A stretch of DNA of 64,000 nt, taken from NCBI GenBank assembly GCA_001599295.1, contig BCGN01000006.1, positions 186,001-250,000 on the forward strand, read 5' to 3'. The stretch is from Sporopachydermia quercuum (Eukaryota > Ascomycota > Sporopachydermiomycetes > Sporopachydermiales > Sporopachydermiaceae). Positions 10,985-21,536 of the stretch are shown piece after piece. How positions within the stretch are numbered: position 1 is the first letter of the stretch; each line of letters begins with the position of its first letter. A program made the position numbers and the translations under genes. Under the pieces are notes generated by a model. It searched no databases. It was not told the DNA's origin and saw only the letters and a list, made by a program, of their open reading frames with translations.

Positions 10985-12132
10985 TTAACAAACATTCTTG
11001 ATTTCTTCCTTCTTACCATCATGTTCACCATAATCAAGCTTGAGACGACGATTGAAAAGTTCTAAAAGCCATTCAACGCAAAGCTTGGTAACAGCAGGAT
11101 CATATCTACCTTTACTGTTTTCATCACGAACGAAAGCATGNTGGGCGGCATTGATTTCCAAGAAAGTAAACTCAACTCCTTTATCTCTAAGAGTCTTTCT
11201 GATAATGTCTCTTCCTTCAGCAGGAACATGAGGATCCTTAGTACCGAAGATCATAATGATTTCGCCACTAATTTCGCCACATCTCTCCAAAGAATCATCT
11301 TTCATGCCTAAGCCTAAAGAATGCTTATGAATATCGGTAGGGAAGAAGCAAACTGCAGCCTTGACAGCAGGATTGAAAGCAGTTCTGAAAGCAATATGCC
11401 CTCCAATGCAAATACCTGAAGTGCCTATCTTACCATTGCAAGTTGGTAAAGATAAAAGATAATCAATTGAAAGCTTAGCATCTTCATCGTAGGATGCTAA
11501 AGGCTTTTGAACCTTGTATGAATTACCAGCATCGGTTCCAACGTCATCGTAAGGTAATGGTTCAGGTCCTATCTATATATTAGCAAATGATCTAACGATA
11601 TACGCGCATTATTAATTATTGGAGTATCTCATCACTCATGATTCAACATACCTTCAAAGTTGTGGTAAATAGAGGGGCACGCAACAATAAAACCTTGTCC
11701 AGCAATTTGCTTGGCCAAACGGGTAACGGGTCCTTGAATAATGTTAGTCTCAAACCATAATACAGAAGCATTCTTAGTTCACAGTGCCATTTAATATTTA
11801 TATGGTATTTGCCATTATCATCACTAAACAACTATTCTCCATCACGATCTTCATCAATTGAGTTGATTTCCTAGACAGTATTCATTCGACGTACCAGTAA
11901 CTATGACTCATGTTAGTATTCAGCTATCCTCATCTTCAGATCATTCATTCCCTATCTTCCTTCTTGGTACTTCTTGCAATCGTTTTCACATACCTTGATA
12001 AATTTCAGAGTACAAAACAACACCCGGGAATTTAACCATTGGATAGTTAGGAATTTTTGGATGGAATGTGAAAATTCTCATCGTAGTTCCGATAGATGTC
12101 TGAACATCAGTAAATGATTCGTCAATAAGCAT
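10985..12132 (-). CDS. Dienelactone-hydrolase-family protein, two introns
   Basis: An alpha/beta hydrolase of the dienelactone hydrolase family, a probable cytosolic hydrolase of unknown natural substrate. I reassembled three exons: 12132-11994, 11732-11652 and 11568-10985, joining in frame to 267 codons. Exon 1 starts MLIDESFTDV and ends VVLYSEIYQ; exon 2 carries GPVTRLAKQIAGQGFIVACPS; exon 3 carries GTSGICIGGHIAF, where the nucleophile elbow has Cys in place of Ser as in true dienelactone hydrolases, a FGTKDPHVP strand with the acidic residue, and the catalytic His in the xHAFVRDEN segment. Both donors are GTATGT. Intron 1 (261 nt) has branch GACTAAC and acceptor CAAG; intron 2 (83 nt) has GCTAAT and ATAG. 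A stop lies three codons upstream of the ATG. One N is in exon 3. Confidence 0.88.
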
Positions 12133-12145
12133 GCTGATCTATAGG

Positions 12146-12184
12146 TATAACTTTCGCTTATAACTTTCGCTTATAACTTTCGCT
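12146..12184 (-). repeat. Three 13-bp tandem repeats in the leader of the hydrolase gene
   Basis: Three exact copies of TATAACTTTCGCT on the + strand (AGCGAAAGTTATA in the sense of the gene), ending 14 bp before the start codon of the dienelactone-hydrolase gene. The copies fall in its 5' leader or core promoter. Confidence 0.92.
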
Positions 12185-14651
12185 TTTTCCTTCGTATCTT
12201 TCGAGATATATGCACTTTTTTCCGCTACAATTACACGGTTAATCAATTTTGCCCTCAAGTTTAAAAGATCAAATCAGACTGTTGATATTTTAATAAAGAT
12301 CGTACTTAGTATAGCTAATATTGGGCTTATCTACATCCAACAGTTACAATAAGGACAACCCAGCCCAGCAAAACACAACTCACAGTTCAATTGAAAAACT
12401 GGAACGAACACCAATCAGGCACCGGTTTCATATTTATACATCCTCCTTGTTTTAAAAATTCTCCCTTCCTTCGTTCTGATTTGTCCATATATATTAAATT
12501 GGATTTTATTATCCCCCCATTCAGACCAGTGGTACACAACCATTACTACAATAATTAATTAGGTTACTGCTCCCTTCCCCGGTTTTATCATATCCGAGTG
12601 GGTTTTATTTGTCTGATCAGGTGATTTAATGTTTAGGTAATCAGGAATTTTTCCGAAAAGGTCAAGCTAAGTAATTCTGTGGGATTGTTCTCGAGACTCA
12701 TATGCTTTGATTTGGATTTTGAGTTAAAGTTAATGAAACTAAATTCAAACTCTATTTCCAACTTTAAAACTCTTATTTCTCAATTGAGAAGCAAATTTTA
12801 AATCTGAAATTTCGCAAACTATATTTATCCCTTAGTAACGTGAGACGTTAAATCATTGGCGTTTTGTGAAGACAAATGTGAATAGTTTGAGCAGGTCCTT
12901 CCTCTCTTCATTTCTAATATTTCACGAAAAAACAAAGAGAGAAATGTTAGATTACAGGGAGATAGATAGGTGACGGTTAGTCCAGTTTTGAGTCGAATTT
13001 TTAGGAAGAATGATGTCGAATTAGCTAATTGCTCTTTGGTTCTCTTTCCTCAGGTTGTTCAATTGTTTGCCTTATATTGTTCAATATGAGAGAAAGGGCA
13101 GAAAGAGAAGAATGGTAGAATGATGTGATAACTGTTCTCAGACCTGTACTTACATAGGAACACTTTGTGTATGTTAGAAGTTGATTATTTGGTGAAAGTC
13201 CGAAGGATAATGTAAGTATCCTATCAATAGTCATTGAGTAAGGCTTTGTTAGTAGGGACAAGTTTATAGAGACAAGTTTATAGAGACAAGTTTACGGAGA
13301 CGAGTTTGTTCTTCCTGATTTATCATATGATTAACTACTCTTTCCGTTGATGCAGACGTTCGTTTAATTGCCTATTGGTGCTTTTTCGTTATCATTGATT
13401 CTTGAGATTTGAGGTAGTTGTCAGAGTAGTTGTCGGAGTAAAACTGAACCAATATTGACTTTTCATGAGAACGAGCTGTCTATAAATTATCTATCCATCC
13501 GCATCCACAAATCGATTGTTTAGCCTATTATTCATATAAGTTATTATCAGCAAGAAACAATTCAACTACTCAACTTTTTTTGAAAGTATTCTTTTCTTTT
13601 ATTTAAGGATATTTTGCCTTCAAATGTAATGGTATTATGTAGCTCAGTTCTNTCTTCCATTACTATTCTCAGCTTCTCTGTCTCCCTTATTTTCTCTAGT
13701 CTCATCACATCTTTCTTACTTCTGCTACGTAGTAATCAATTGATAAAGAATACCAAATAGTCATTTCGCCAATATCTATAGATTGATTGAGAAAAATAAG
13801 AGGTCCTCCAAATAGTTGTATATGTTATTCTTATCATGCAAATTTACGTTTCAAGTCCTTTCTACAGCACTAACATTTTATCTCTTGATTGCACACTTTC
13901 TGACTGATATCTTTACTTATAACAATTAAATTGAACGGTAGGACATGAATTATACAATCTTCCTTAGATATAACGCAATTCCCCACACCAAATAGGTAAT
14001 GATATGCAGATAGTACGTAAGGTTAATGTATGGTATTGTAATTTGCTGTATGGAACTGATTCTGATGCAACTTTATTTGAAGAACAAGAAATGAGACTGT
14101 CTAAGATCAAGGTATTTGAAAGACAAAGATTGACTATAGAGATTGAAATATTGACTATTGTCAATAATTATTCCACTAAATTTAACTGGTATAAAAAATT
14201 TATTAATTCATTCAATTGTGTATTAATTGTCTATATCTTGTGGAGTGCACTGGAGCTCGACTTCATGTATGATATATGCATGATTTATAACTTAATGCAA
14301 TCATCATATAGGAATCAACTTTATTTGATCTGTCCAGTTATTTGATCTTTATCCACTCTTCTTAGAACAATGCTTGTTTCTTATTGCATGAAAAGTATTC
14401 GAAATTGATAGAAAATCATATGTAATTTATGCTCAATGATACAGAACAGCTGGATTCAGTACAAAGATTATCAGGAATTTGCCAGAGTCGTACATGCTTA
14501 GTTTGAGCGTTGATATTCTCTCTTATCAGTGCCAATCTTATTCGTCCTATTGATTTCTGAGGAAGAGAAAGCGTATACTACTTGGAAGGAAAGAAGAACA
14601 TCAAATGATCAGCTGTGTATTATTTTCATCGCTTGGACTATCTCCCTCAAA
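12185..14651. other. Long divergent promoter region, hydrolase / Zn-cluster factor
   Basis: About 2.5 kb without a convincing gene between two divergently transcribed genes. It holds a 14-bp tandem repeat at 13257-13311. An open frame of 113 codons at 14004-14345 has no recognisable domain. A 41-codon extension of the transcription factor frame (14529-14651) is hydrophobic and unlike the protein that follows. Confidence 0.5.
13257..13311 (+). repeat. 14-bp tandem repeat, about four copies
   Basis: Two exact copies of GACAAGTTTATAGA, a third with two changes (13285-13298) and a partial fourth. It lies midway in the long spacer between the hydrolase and zinc-cluster factor genes. Confidence 0.9.
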
Positions 14652-16964
14652 ATGAACCCAACTGCCTCATCCTCTTCGCATGGATTTGCTTATAAAGAAA
14701 GGAAAGCATGTATTAACTGTTATGAAAGAAAAATAAAATGCGTCTCTTCTGGAACGAATAAAACAAAAAAGGAGCTATTAAATCCAAGATGCGACTACTG
14801 TATTTCCAAAGGGTTAGACTGTACTATCCTACCGAGAAAGAAAAGAGTGGTTAAAAAGAAGAAAACATCATCTCACCAACAAAGGATTCACCATTATCTA
14901 TTTTATCATACAAATGCACCGATATCAAAGAAAACCTTCCAAACTCTAGCCGAAAATGATAAAAGAGTTCCTTCTCTAGACAAGAAAGAAGCACCTCATA
15001 ACGCATCATCGTCGTCATCATCACCAGAAGGATCAACTTCGAATCCCAGTAATAAGAATTATGAACTAGTCAACGGTAGCTGCAACTCTGACGACAGAAA
15101 TGGTAATAGTCCATCAGGTGCTCCAAAACTAACTGACGTGTATAATGTCATGTTTCCAACTTCAGGTAATATCAAGCTTAATAGCGAACCTATTGATTAT
15201 CCATTACAAGTCGCACATTGGCGTGATCAATATGGTGATGAGTTAGTTGATGCATATTTCAGGGGACCAGGCAAAAGACAACCAATTCTTAGTGAAGCTG
15301 GTTTCAGATACAGATACAAGAAGAAATTGATAACAGTTCAAGTTCTTTTAGCGACATTCACGCAAGCTGCTCTTTCTTGTGAGCATTGGAATCATAAACT
15401 GAGGAGAAGTCTATCCCATTTATTTGTTACACATCTGGAAACAAAATATCCTTGGCATACTGGGCACCCCAATGTCGTAACATTGATAATGTTGTTGATG
15501 CTCTCTATAGCTTATGGAGGTCGATCAACGTTGCCAAAGCTTTATTCTGTTGTATTCTATGCTCAGGAGCTTCGTCTTGGATTAAAGGTACCATCAGATA
15601 GTAACATGACTCCAGTGCTAAGAACCCAACGAAAAGTTCTCATATGGACTATCTACACATTGAACATTGTAGTATCAGTCAAATGTACAATAAGTAAAAT
15701 GATGAGCTATGTTGAGATTGAGGAAGATGTTCCAAGTATTGAAGAAATTATCGTCTTTTTTGGTAAGTCTCCAGAATCAGCTCCACATGAAGATTGGGAT
15801 GATGCTACTGCTTTTATAATGAGAATAAAAGCAACCAAAGTTCTTGAGGATATTGTGGATAAAGTATACACCAGAAGAGTGTTCTCTGAAATAGAAAACA
15901 AACCCTTGTATTTGGCTGAATTGATAGATACATTTGATATCCAACTAACTGAACTCAAAGAAGAGTTTCATTTCTATTCATTGTATCATCAGCATATGGC
16001 CAGTTTCTTCATATCTTCCATTAAAGCAATTTTATATTGCAGAACTTTACCAGGCTCACCATCAAGGAAAAATCCTTTACCTAAATTTGCTTGTAAATCA
16101 GTCAAAGCTCTTGAAGCCTGTTTAGATGATTTCAAGAACGTTACAGGTTATAGATCACCAGGTTTTTGGTATCCTCATGTTGCAGACTTTATGGCTCTGA
16201 TGGCATTCTTTGTCTTAGAAGTATATGTATCGTGTGGAAAGACACCTGATTCGTTTAGATTGCTTAGTAAGCTGGTATATTTATTGAATAATGTTCCTGA
16301 GTGGGTTGATGACTCTTCATATACTGTTGTCGAAAGCTTCAAGCATATAATTTCCAATTTGTTACGGAAAGATGCTGCTGCCGCTTCTGGTAATGTCGGC
16401 AATGCCGGTAATGATGCTGATAATGCTACTGGTAGTAGTTCTGTTGGTAATGGACTTGATATGCTGAATAATTCACTGCTTCTGGGAAATGGCAATAGCT
16501 CTTCAGCTATCAATGGTTCAAATATAATTGTACCTCCTGATTCAACCACTCAAGATGAAGAGCTATTGTTCCCAACTCAGTGTTTGACCATTCCAGATGA
16601 TAATACTACCGGTGTTAATGGCAATAGTACCAATGGTATAAATGTTAGTAACGGTACTGCAAATGGGTCCCATATTGCTTCTTCTGCTTCTCATACTGCG
16701 GGAGTTGATAATACCAGTAACGGATTCACNTCAAGTTATTTACAAACAGTTGTTGATAAGCAAGTGCCGTTAATTAATGACTTAGAGTATTCTAATAATG
16801 CTATTGACGCTCAAATTATAACAGCATGGTCAATGAATACAATGAATAGTGAGTCTTGCTATGGAAGGAACCGTTCACCTGGAGCGCTGGATGATAGGTT
16901 CGCTTTTGCCGAGGATGATATATTTGTTTCTGAAACTTTCCTTGAAGATCTAAAGAGTATTTGA
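14652..16964 (+). CDS. Zn(II)2Cys6 transcription factor
   Basis: A 770-residue fungal zinc-cluster regulator. The cluster has Cys20, 23, 30, 47, 50 and 57 (CX2CX6C then CX2CX6C). A basic patch follows (RKKRVVKKKKT, about 62-72), then a Ser/Asn-rich linker. From about 170 to 560 comes a helical middle region like the fungal-specific regulatory domain (for example the helix LKLIxVQVLLATF-type segment and YAQELRLGL). The tail is Asn/Ser/Gly-rich and ends acidic, a plausible activation domain. I chose the ATG at 14652 (MNPTASSSS) over an in-frame one at 14529 because the extra 41 residues are hydrophobic and the cluster normally lies close to the N-terminus. Target genes cannot be inferred. One N near residue 694. 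Confidence 0.88.
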   Translation: MNPTASSSSHGFAYKERKACINCYERKIKCVSSGTNKTKKELLNPRCDYCISKGLDCTILPRKKRVVKKKKTSSHQQRIHHYLFYHTNAPISKKTFQTLAENDKRVPSLDKKEAPHNASSSSSSPEGSTSNPSNKNYELVNGSCNSDDRNGNSPSGAPKLTDVYNVMFPTSGNIKLNSEPIDYPLQVAHWRDQYGDELVDAYFRGPGKRQPILSEAGFRYRYKKKLITVQVLLATFTQAALSCEHWNHKLRRSLSHLFVTHLETKYPWHTGHPNVVTLIMLLMLSIAYGGRSTLPKLYSVVFYAQELRLGLKVPSDSNMTPVLRTQRKVLIWTIYTLNIVVSVKCTISKMMSYVEIEEDVPSIEEIIVFFGKSPESAPHEDWDDATAFIMRIKATKVLEDIVDKVYTRRVFSEIENKPLYLAELIDTFDIQLTELKEEFHFYSLYHQHMASFFISSIKAILYCRTLPGSPSRKNPLPKFACKSVKALEACLDDFKNVTGYRSPGFWYPHVADFMALMAFFVLEVYVSCGKTPDSFRLLSKLVYLLNNVPEWVDDSSYTVVESFKHIISNLLRKDAAAASGNVGNAGNDADNATGSSSVGNGLDMLNNSLLLGNGNSSSAINGSNIIVPPDSTTQDEELLFPTQCLTIPDDNTTGVNGNSTNGINVSNGTANGSHIASSASHTAGVDNTSNGFXSSYLQTVVDKQVPLINDLEYSNNAIDAQIITAWSMNTMNSESCYGRNRSPGALDDRFAFAEDDIFVSETFLEDLKSI

Positions 16965-17676
16965 TATACAGATAATAATATAAGCTTCATTTTTAGTAAT
17001 ACAAAATATTTCATTTCTTTCTATTTCAATTGCTTCTTGATACTTATGTTAAACAAGTGAAGATATTGAGTGTATTGGATTCAGGACAATACGCATAGTA
17101 AGCATTGTAACATCTAGTCGTTAGAAGTACAACAGGTAGCTGTTGTCTTAGGTATCTCTAGGCCTACCACTTTCATTTTCAAATTACTTAATTCCATTAA
17201 ATGATAATTTCAAGCAAAAATCCAATTAATTGCTTTTATTTCTCCTTGCTTTAGCCTCTTCTGCTTGTTATTTCTTTATACCATTTTCATCTTTCTTCCT
17301 ATTATCGTCACCAATTATATAATCAAATAATAACTTCAAATCTTATACGATGTCCAATAACAGGCTCTTTTCCCTCCTGCCCCATCGTTATCGGCATAAT
17401 TACCGTTTTCATACTTCTGTGTTTAACTCTTTATCGCTCTGCATTTTATAGGTCTTGTATCACATTCCTTTTGTACGTCCCACATTATATATATTAAGTT
17501 GTCTTTCCATTGATTATTTCCGGTGTTTGGCAGACAGAATATCAATAGATTTTCTCTGGGAGGTAGTTGTGATTACCCTCATAATGAAAGAAATATCCGT
17601 GGGGTAGATATCCGGTTTTGCTTTTGGTTTCTAGCTACAGCTCATCTCATCTCATCTGCTTCAATTCCTCATTCCA
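16965..17676. other. Intergenic, Zn-cluster factor to TAG1-like gene
   Basis: A tandem promoter spacer of 0.7 kb. A pyrimidine-rich CTCAT pentamer repeat (three copies from 17641) lies about 20 bp before the next start codon, in the 5' leader. Nothing else is visible. Confidence 0.55.
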
Positions 17677-20625
17677 ATGTCTCGTGAGCATTCTCCATCA
17701 AGGGCGAACTTGGGCGTAGATAGTGCTGGCCTTACAGAAAGAGAGGGAACATCAAGTAACGAATCAACACCATTGATCGAAAATAATAGTAAGAAATGTG
17801 AAAAGAACAGTGAGGAAGATACCAGAAACTGGTATCAAAGATTTTGGAGGAAATCCAGAAATGATGTCGATGAAGAAACAGGGGGTAGCTCTGTTTATGA
17901 AAGTACAAGCAACAGATCTGATCTTATTTCTCCATCGATTCCTAGTGAGACTAATTTGCAGCTAGATAGACAGAGTATAGCTTCTTCTGCAGAATCAGGA
18001 CATAATCATGCACCTCCAGTTACTTTCTGGAGTGTGGCTTATAACATTATTGACGAATTTATATGCCAGTGCCGTTGGAAGGGTCTATGTGCTATTATTG
18101 TCCTGATTGTACTGTTTGTTGGTTATCTTAATTATGGTAAATTATTTAATTCTGCAGTCCAATACCTGGTAACTAATAATGTAGAGGTCAGTGTTGATAG
18201 TATAGCTATTGGATCTTTCATTGATAACGGGTGGATACCAGTCGTGATAATTGGGTCCCTCGTTCCCAAGTATAACAACTACTTATTTGCAAAACTAATG
18301 AACGGATGTGGTAATGCTGAAGTGATATTTCCCAGCGATGTTTTGAACGTTTTTGTGACAGATGAAAATGAGAGAAATTATCATACTTTAAGCTTTTCTT
18401 CCATTGAACCAATAGCAATTGATTTACATGATTCAACTAGAACGCTCTTCAACTTATCAATGAATGTTTTACCTAAACATGGTATGTTCAAGTGTATTCA
18501 ATCAGCTTTAGAGCAAACCATCAACGACCCTAAAGCAGTGTATCCTTTAGATATTACATCAGATTTAACATTGACTGGGAAGGTTAGTCTTAAATTGAAG
18601 AGCTATACGCTAGGAACCTTTGACCTAAACGTAAAACATGTTTTTACTGCTGTGATCAACGATTTCTCCAACTACGTGAATACGACTATGGAGCTTGTTT
18701 ATATTGGAGAAAAGGATCATGGTGTAGTGTTCGCGGAAAGAGTAGTTNTTGACTGGAGCGAACTTGCAATATCGGCTGTAATTCCTGAAATAAATTGGAA
18801 TGGCCTTACTGTTGGCTGTGATAANTCTAAAAACTCATTATCTAAGTTATTCTCAGTTTCATCTTCACCCGTTGAGATTAACTATTATGATAGGAGCCTC
18901 GTAGTGGAAACTGAGGTGCTGATCTCTTCAATTCCCACTGCAATCACTACCCCATGTGAAAATGATCTCAGCATTCTAGATCTAATAGCTCGGGCAGTAT
19001 TAACTAATTGTCTAGATACGTTATCAGAGCTCATATATATAACAGGGTCAAGTAATCAATCTAATAAGACTTTTCCAGCGTGGTTGAATCAAGGGTTGCA
19101 ATCAATTATTATACGTCTGCCTTTAGAAAGAGCCTATCTGTCAAAGTGGACTGATTCTTTTGATCTTCAAAAGTATATTTCTATTACTCGTCTAGAAGAC
19201 ATCAGTATCAACGCTCCTTATAAGCACCAACCTTTTACAAATACCTTGTCTTCTTCTGCATCTCCTGACACTGGAACGAATAGTATGAGCGACCAATTAC
19301 TTGTTGATACTACATTTGATATTCAAATCATATATCCTAACCCTGAAAAGATTGATCTCAAATTCGAACTCTCTGAAGTGAAAGGTTCAATAGAATTGGA
19401 ATATTTTAATCACACTATCACACAGATAACTTTGGATGAATGGAAACCTATTCATATGCTGATATCACCTTCTAATAAAAAATATACAGTAAATATCACC
19501 GAGGAACTAGTCTCTCTATTTAATGGTGGATATATCAGTCAAGTAATCGAATCAATAGCCAATAATGAGTCACTTGCTTTCACTATTAACTGCCGCCTAG
19601 ATACTAAGGTCAAATTACCATTTGGTGATGTTGAATTGCATAAGCTTGGTACAAGCGTCAACTATGAGTTGCCTCCAACAAGCCTCNACTTCAACGATTT
19701 GTTTGATCAAGCAAAATTGAATATTTCCGATATATTACTGTTAAACTCTTCAAACAAAACCTTGGAAGTATCAGCAGATGTAAGTCTGAATACCCCAGGT
19801 TATGGAAGGGTTGATTTTCCATATTTCAGTGCGTATATCTGCTATGAAGAAGCAATTATCGGTAGAATTGATCTGATTGACTTCGTTCTTGGTGGCGTTT
19901 TGAGAAGTACCATGATCCCAAGGTTAACAATTGGCCCTGTTTCAAGCCAAGATGAGGATTATTTTGAGTTCGACAAGCTACAAGAGTTTATGGGGAGAGT
20001 CATTTCAGAAGTAGAGGTGAATTTTACAGTTGTGGGCTATGAGAACAGTATTCCCTACATGCCTCAATTATCTAGTGTCTTGAAAGACATTTCTATACCT
20101 TTGAAAATACCGGAGTTTGATTTAGGTAACGATGATAATAGTGATGATGATAATAATGGCGATAGTGAGAGTGATTATTATAGTGATGCTAATGATGATG
20201 ATAATGACATCTCTGTTTCTTGCAATATTTTCCAGTTAACAACCCTGGAACAACGGCCAAAAGGTTTATTTATAAAAGAAGCAACAATGCACTTAATGAA
20301 GTCAAATGTAGATTTCTTAGTTTATAATCCGATTGTAAACTGTGCAATAAACGCAACAATTCTCGAAGCCAATGCCAAATATAAAGATAAACAATTGGGT
20401 TATATCACAGGCTCTACTGCTCTAACAATAGAGCCAGGTTACTATCAAACACCGAGAATACCAATCACATATTCCAAAGGAATCGGTTATGATATATTGA
20501 GGAAGGCTTTGAATGGTGAACTGGAAGTAAATGGTTTAGCATTGATAAAAGTGGAGATCTACGAGTGGAAAGCTGTTATTATGTATCAAGGAAGTGGAAT
20601 TCATGCAAAAGTACAACTGATGTAG
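17677..20625 (+). CDS. TAG1-like DUF3712 membrane protein
   Basis: A 982-residue single-pass membrane protein with the layout of Tag1 (YLR173W), a vacuolar membrane protein linked to termination of autophagy, and of larger relatives in other yeasts. About 135 cytosolic residues rich in Ser, Glu and Arg are followed by one transmembrane helix (about 137-153, LCAIIVLIVLFVGYL), then a long luminal part of repeated beta-rich DUF3712-type domains with many potential N-glycosylation sites. An Asp/Asn/Ser tract (about 816-848) interrupts the C-terminal third. It is much longer than S. cerevisiae Tag1 (about 608 residues), so orthology is probable rather than certain. Three N calls. An upstream leader holds a CTCAT repeat. 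Confidence 0.68.
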   Translation: MSREHSPSRANLGVDSAGLTEREGTSSNESTPLIENNSKKCEKNSEEDTRNWYQRFWRKSRNDVDEETGGSSVYESTSNRSDLISPSIPSETNLQLDRQSIASSAESGHNHAPPVTFWSVAYNIIDEFICQCRWKGLCAIIVLIVLFVGYLNYGKLFNSAVQYLVTNNVEVSVDSIAIGSFIDNGWIPVVIIGSLVPKYNNYLFAKLMNGCGNAEVIFPSDVLNVFVTDENERNYHTLSFSSIEPIAIDLHDSTRTLFNLSMNVLPKHGMFKCIQSALEQTINDPKAVYPLDITSDLTLTGKVSLKLKSYTLGTFDLNVKHVFTAVINDFSNYVNTTMELVYIGEKDHGVVFAERVVXDWSELAISAVIPEINWNGLTVGCDXSKNSLSKLFSVSSSPVEINYYDRSLVVETEVLISSIPTAITTPCENDLSILDLIARAVLTNCLDTLSELIYITGSSNQSNKTFPAWLNQGLQSIIIRLPLERAYLSKWTDSFDLQKYISITRLEDISINAPYKHQPFTNTLSSSASPDTGTNSMSDQLLVDTTFDIQIIYPNPEKIDLKFELSEVKGSIELEYFNHTITQITLDEWKPIHMLISPSNKKYTVNITEELVSLFNGGYISQVIESIANNESLAFTINCRLDTKVKLPFGDVELHKLGTSVNYELPPTSLXFNDLFDQAKLNISDILLLNSSNKTLEVSADVSLNTPGYGRVDFPYFSAYICYEEAIIGRIDLIDFVLGGVLRSTMIPRLTIGPVSSQDEDYFEFDKLQEFMGRVISEVEVNFTVVGYENSIPYMPQLSSVLKDISIPLKIPEFDLGNDDNSDDDNNGDSESDYYSDANDDDNDISVSCNIFQLTTLEQRPKGLFIKEATMHLMKSNVDFLVYNPIVNCAINATILEANAKYKDKQLGYITGSTALTIEPGYYQTPRIPITYSKGIGYDILRKALNGELEVNGLALIKVEIYEWKAVIMYQGSGIHAKVQLM

Positions 20626-21536
20626 ATAATCTTCTATCTATTGTCAATGATATATGTATTCTCGTCCGAACGTTATTAGGAAGTTGTTGATCTGAACTAA
20701 ATTGTGATTCAGCTATTGGGTCAACAGGAACAGTGCTTCGCATGAGAATTGTGATATTCTCGAGGCAACAATAGTTTATTTACTGTGTTTCGTGTTAAGG
20801 TCGCTTACGTTTCTATCGTTTGGTGTTGGGTAAGTTTTCTAGATGTTATTACTTGTTATTGCCAATTATGCTCATCTGAATGTGTCCTTTATCTGCATAC
20901 TAGTCATGGGTAGAATTTGATGTTCTATTGCTCACGTAATCATTAATCAGAGAGATTTGAATTATATCACGTAATCTTGTTTTCCTATATTAAAACGGTC
21001 GGCTATCAATAATTGCAAGAACTTCTTGAATAGGAAACTATCGCTTATCATTTGGAACTATAATCAATTAATTAAGAGAAAAAGTGCTTGGAATGCTTGG
21101 TATTGTTAATAACAGTAGAAACGTTTTAGGGTCCTGCATCAAATCCAGTGGTTAATTAAGTACAAGTGCCTAGTAAAGGTCTGACACGATGTTCTGGTAA
21201 ATTCAGCAGTTATAATCTGAGTATAAATACCTGTGAAAGGCTTATCCTGGATAACTGACCATCATATTGATCGTCCTGATTTGTATGTGGTACTTGATAA
21301 AATTGTTTTCTGGGTTATAAACTGAATCGTAGCCAACGATCCTAGACATCATACTATCAGTTTGTTTATCAGTCACACAACTTCTCAGGTTTAGTTCACC
21401 AGAATTCAATTTCAAGTTTTAATTCGATTGCTATTATTATCATTTCCGCGGTTCAATACTTCATTAGGGGTGTCTCTTCAGAAGTTCTTCCATTTCTTCG
21501 CATTTTCATCTGCAGCAAATCATCACCAAATACAAA
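20626..21536. other. Intergenic, upstream of the SDR gene
   Basis: A 0.9 kb promoter spacer between two + strand genes. I see no extra gene, RNA or repeat. Confidence 0.55.

Noticed and set aside
12640-12665. TTTCCGAA-like word suggesting a point-centromere CDEIII element
   Set aside because: The flanking TGTTTATG half is missing and no CDEI lies about 80-90 bp away; the same holds for the word near 48078.
14004-14345. 113-codon open frame
   Set aside because: No recognisable domain, hydrophobic random-like composition, and it lies in a promoter region; not supported as a gene.
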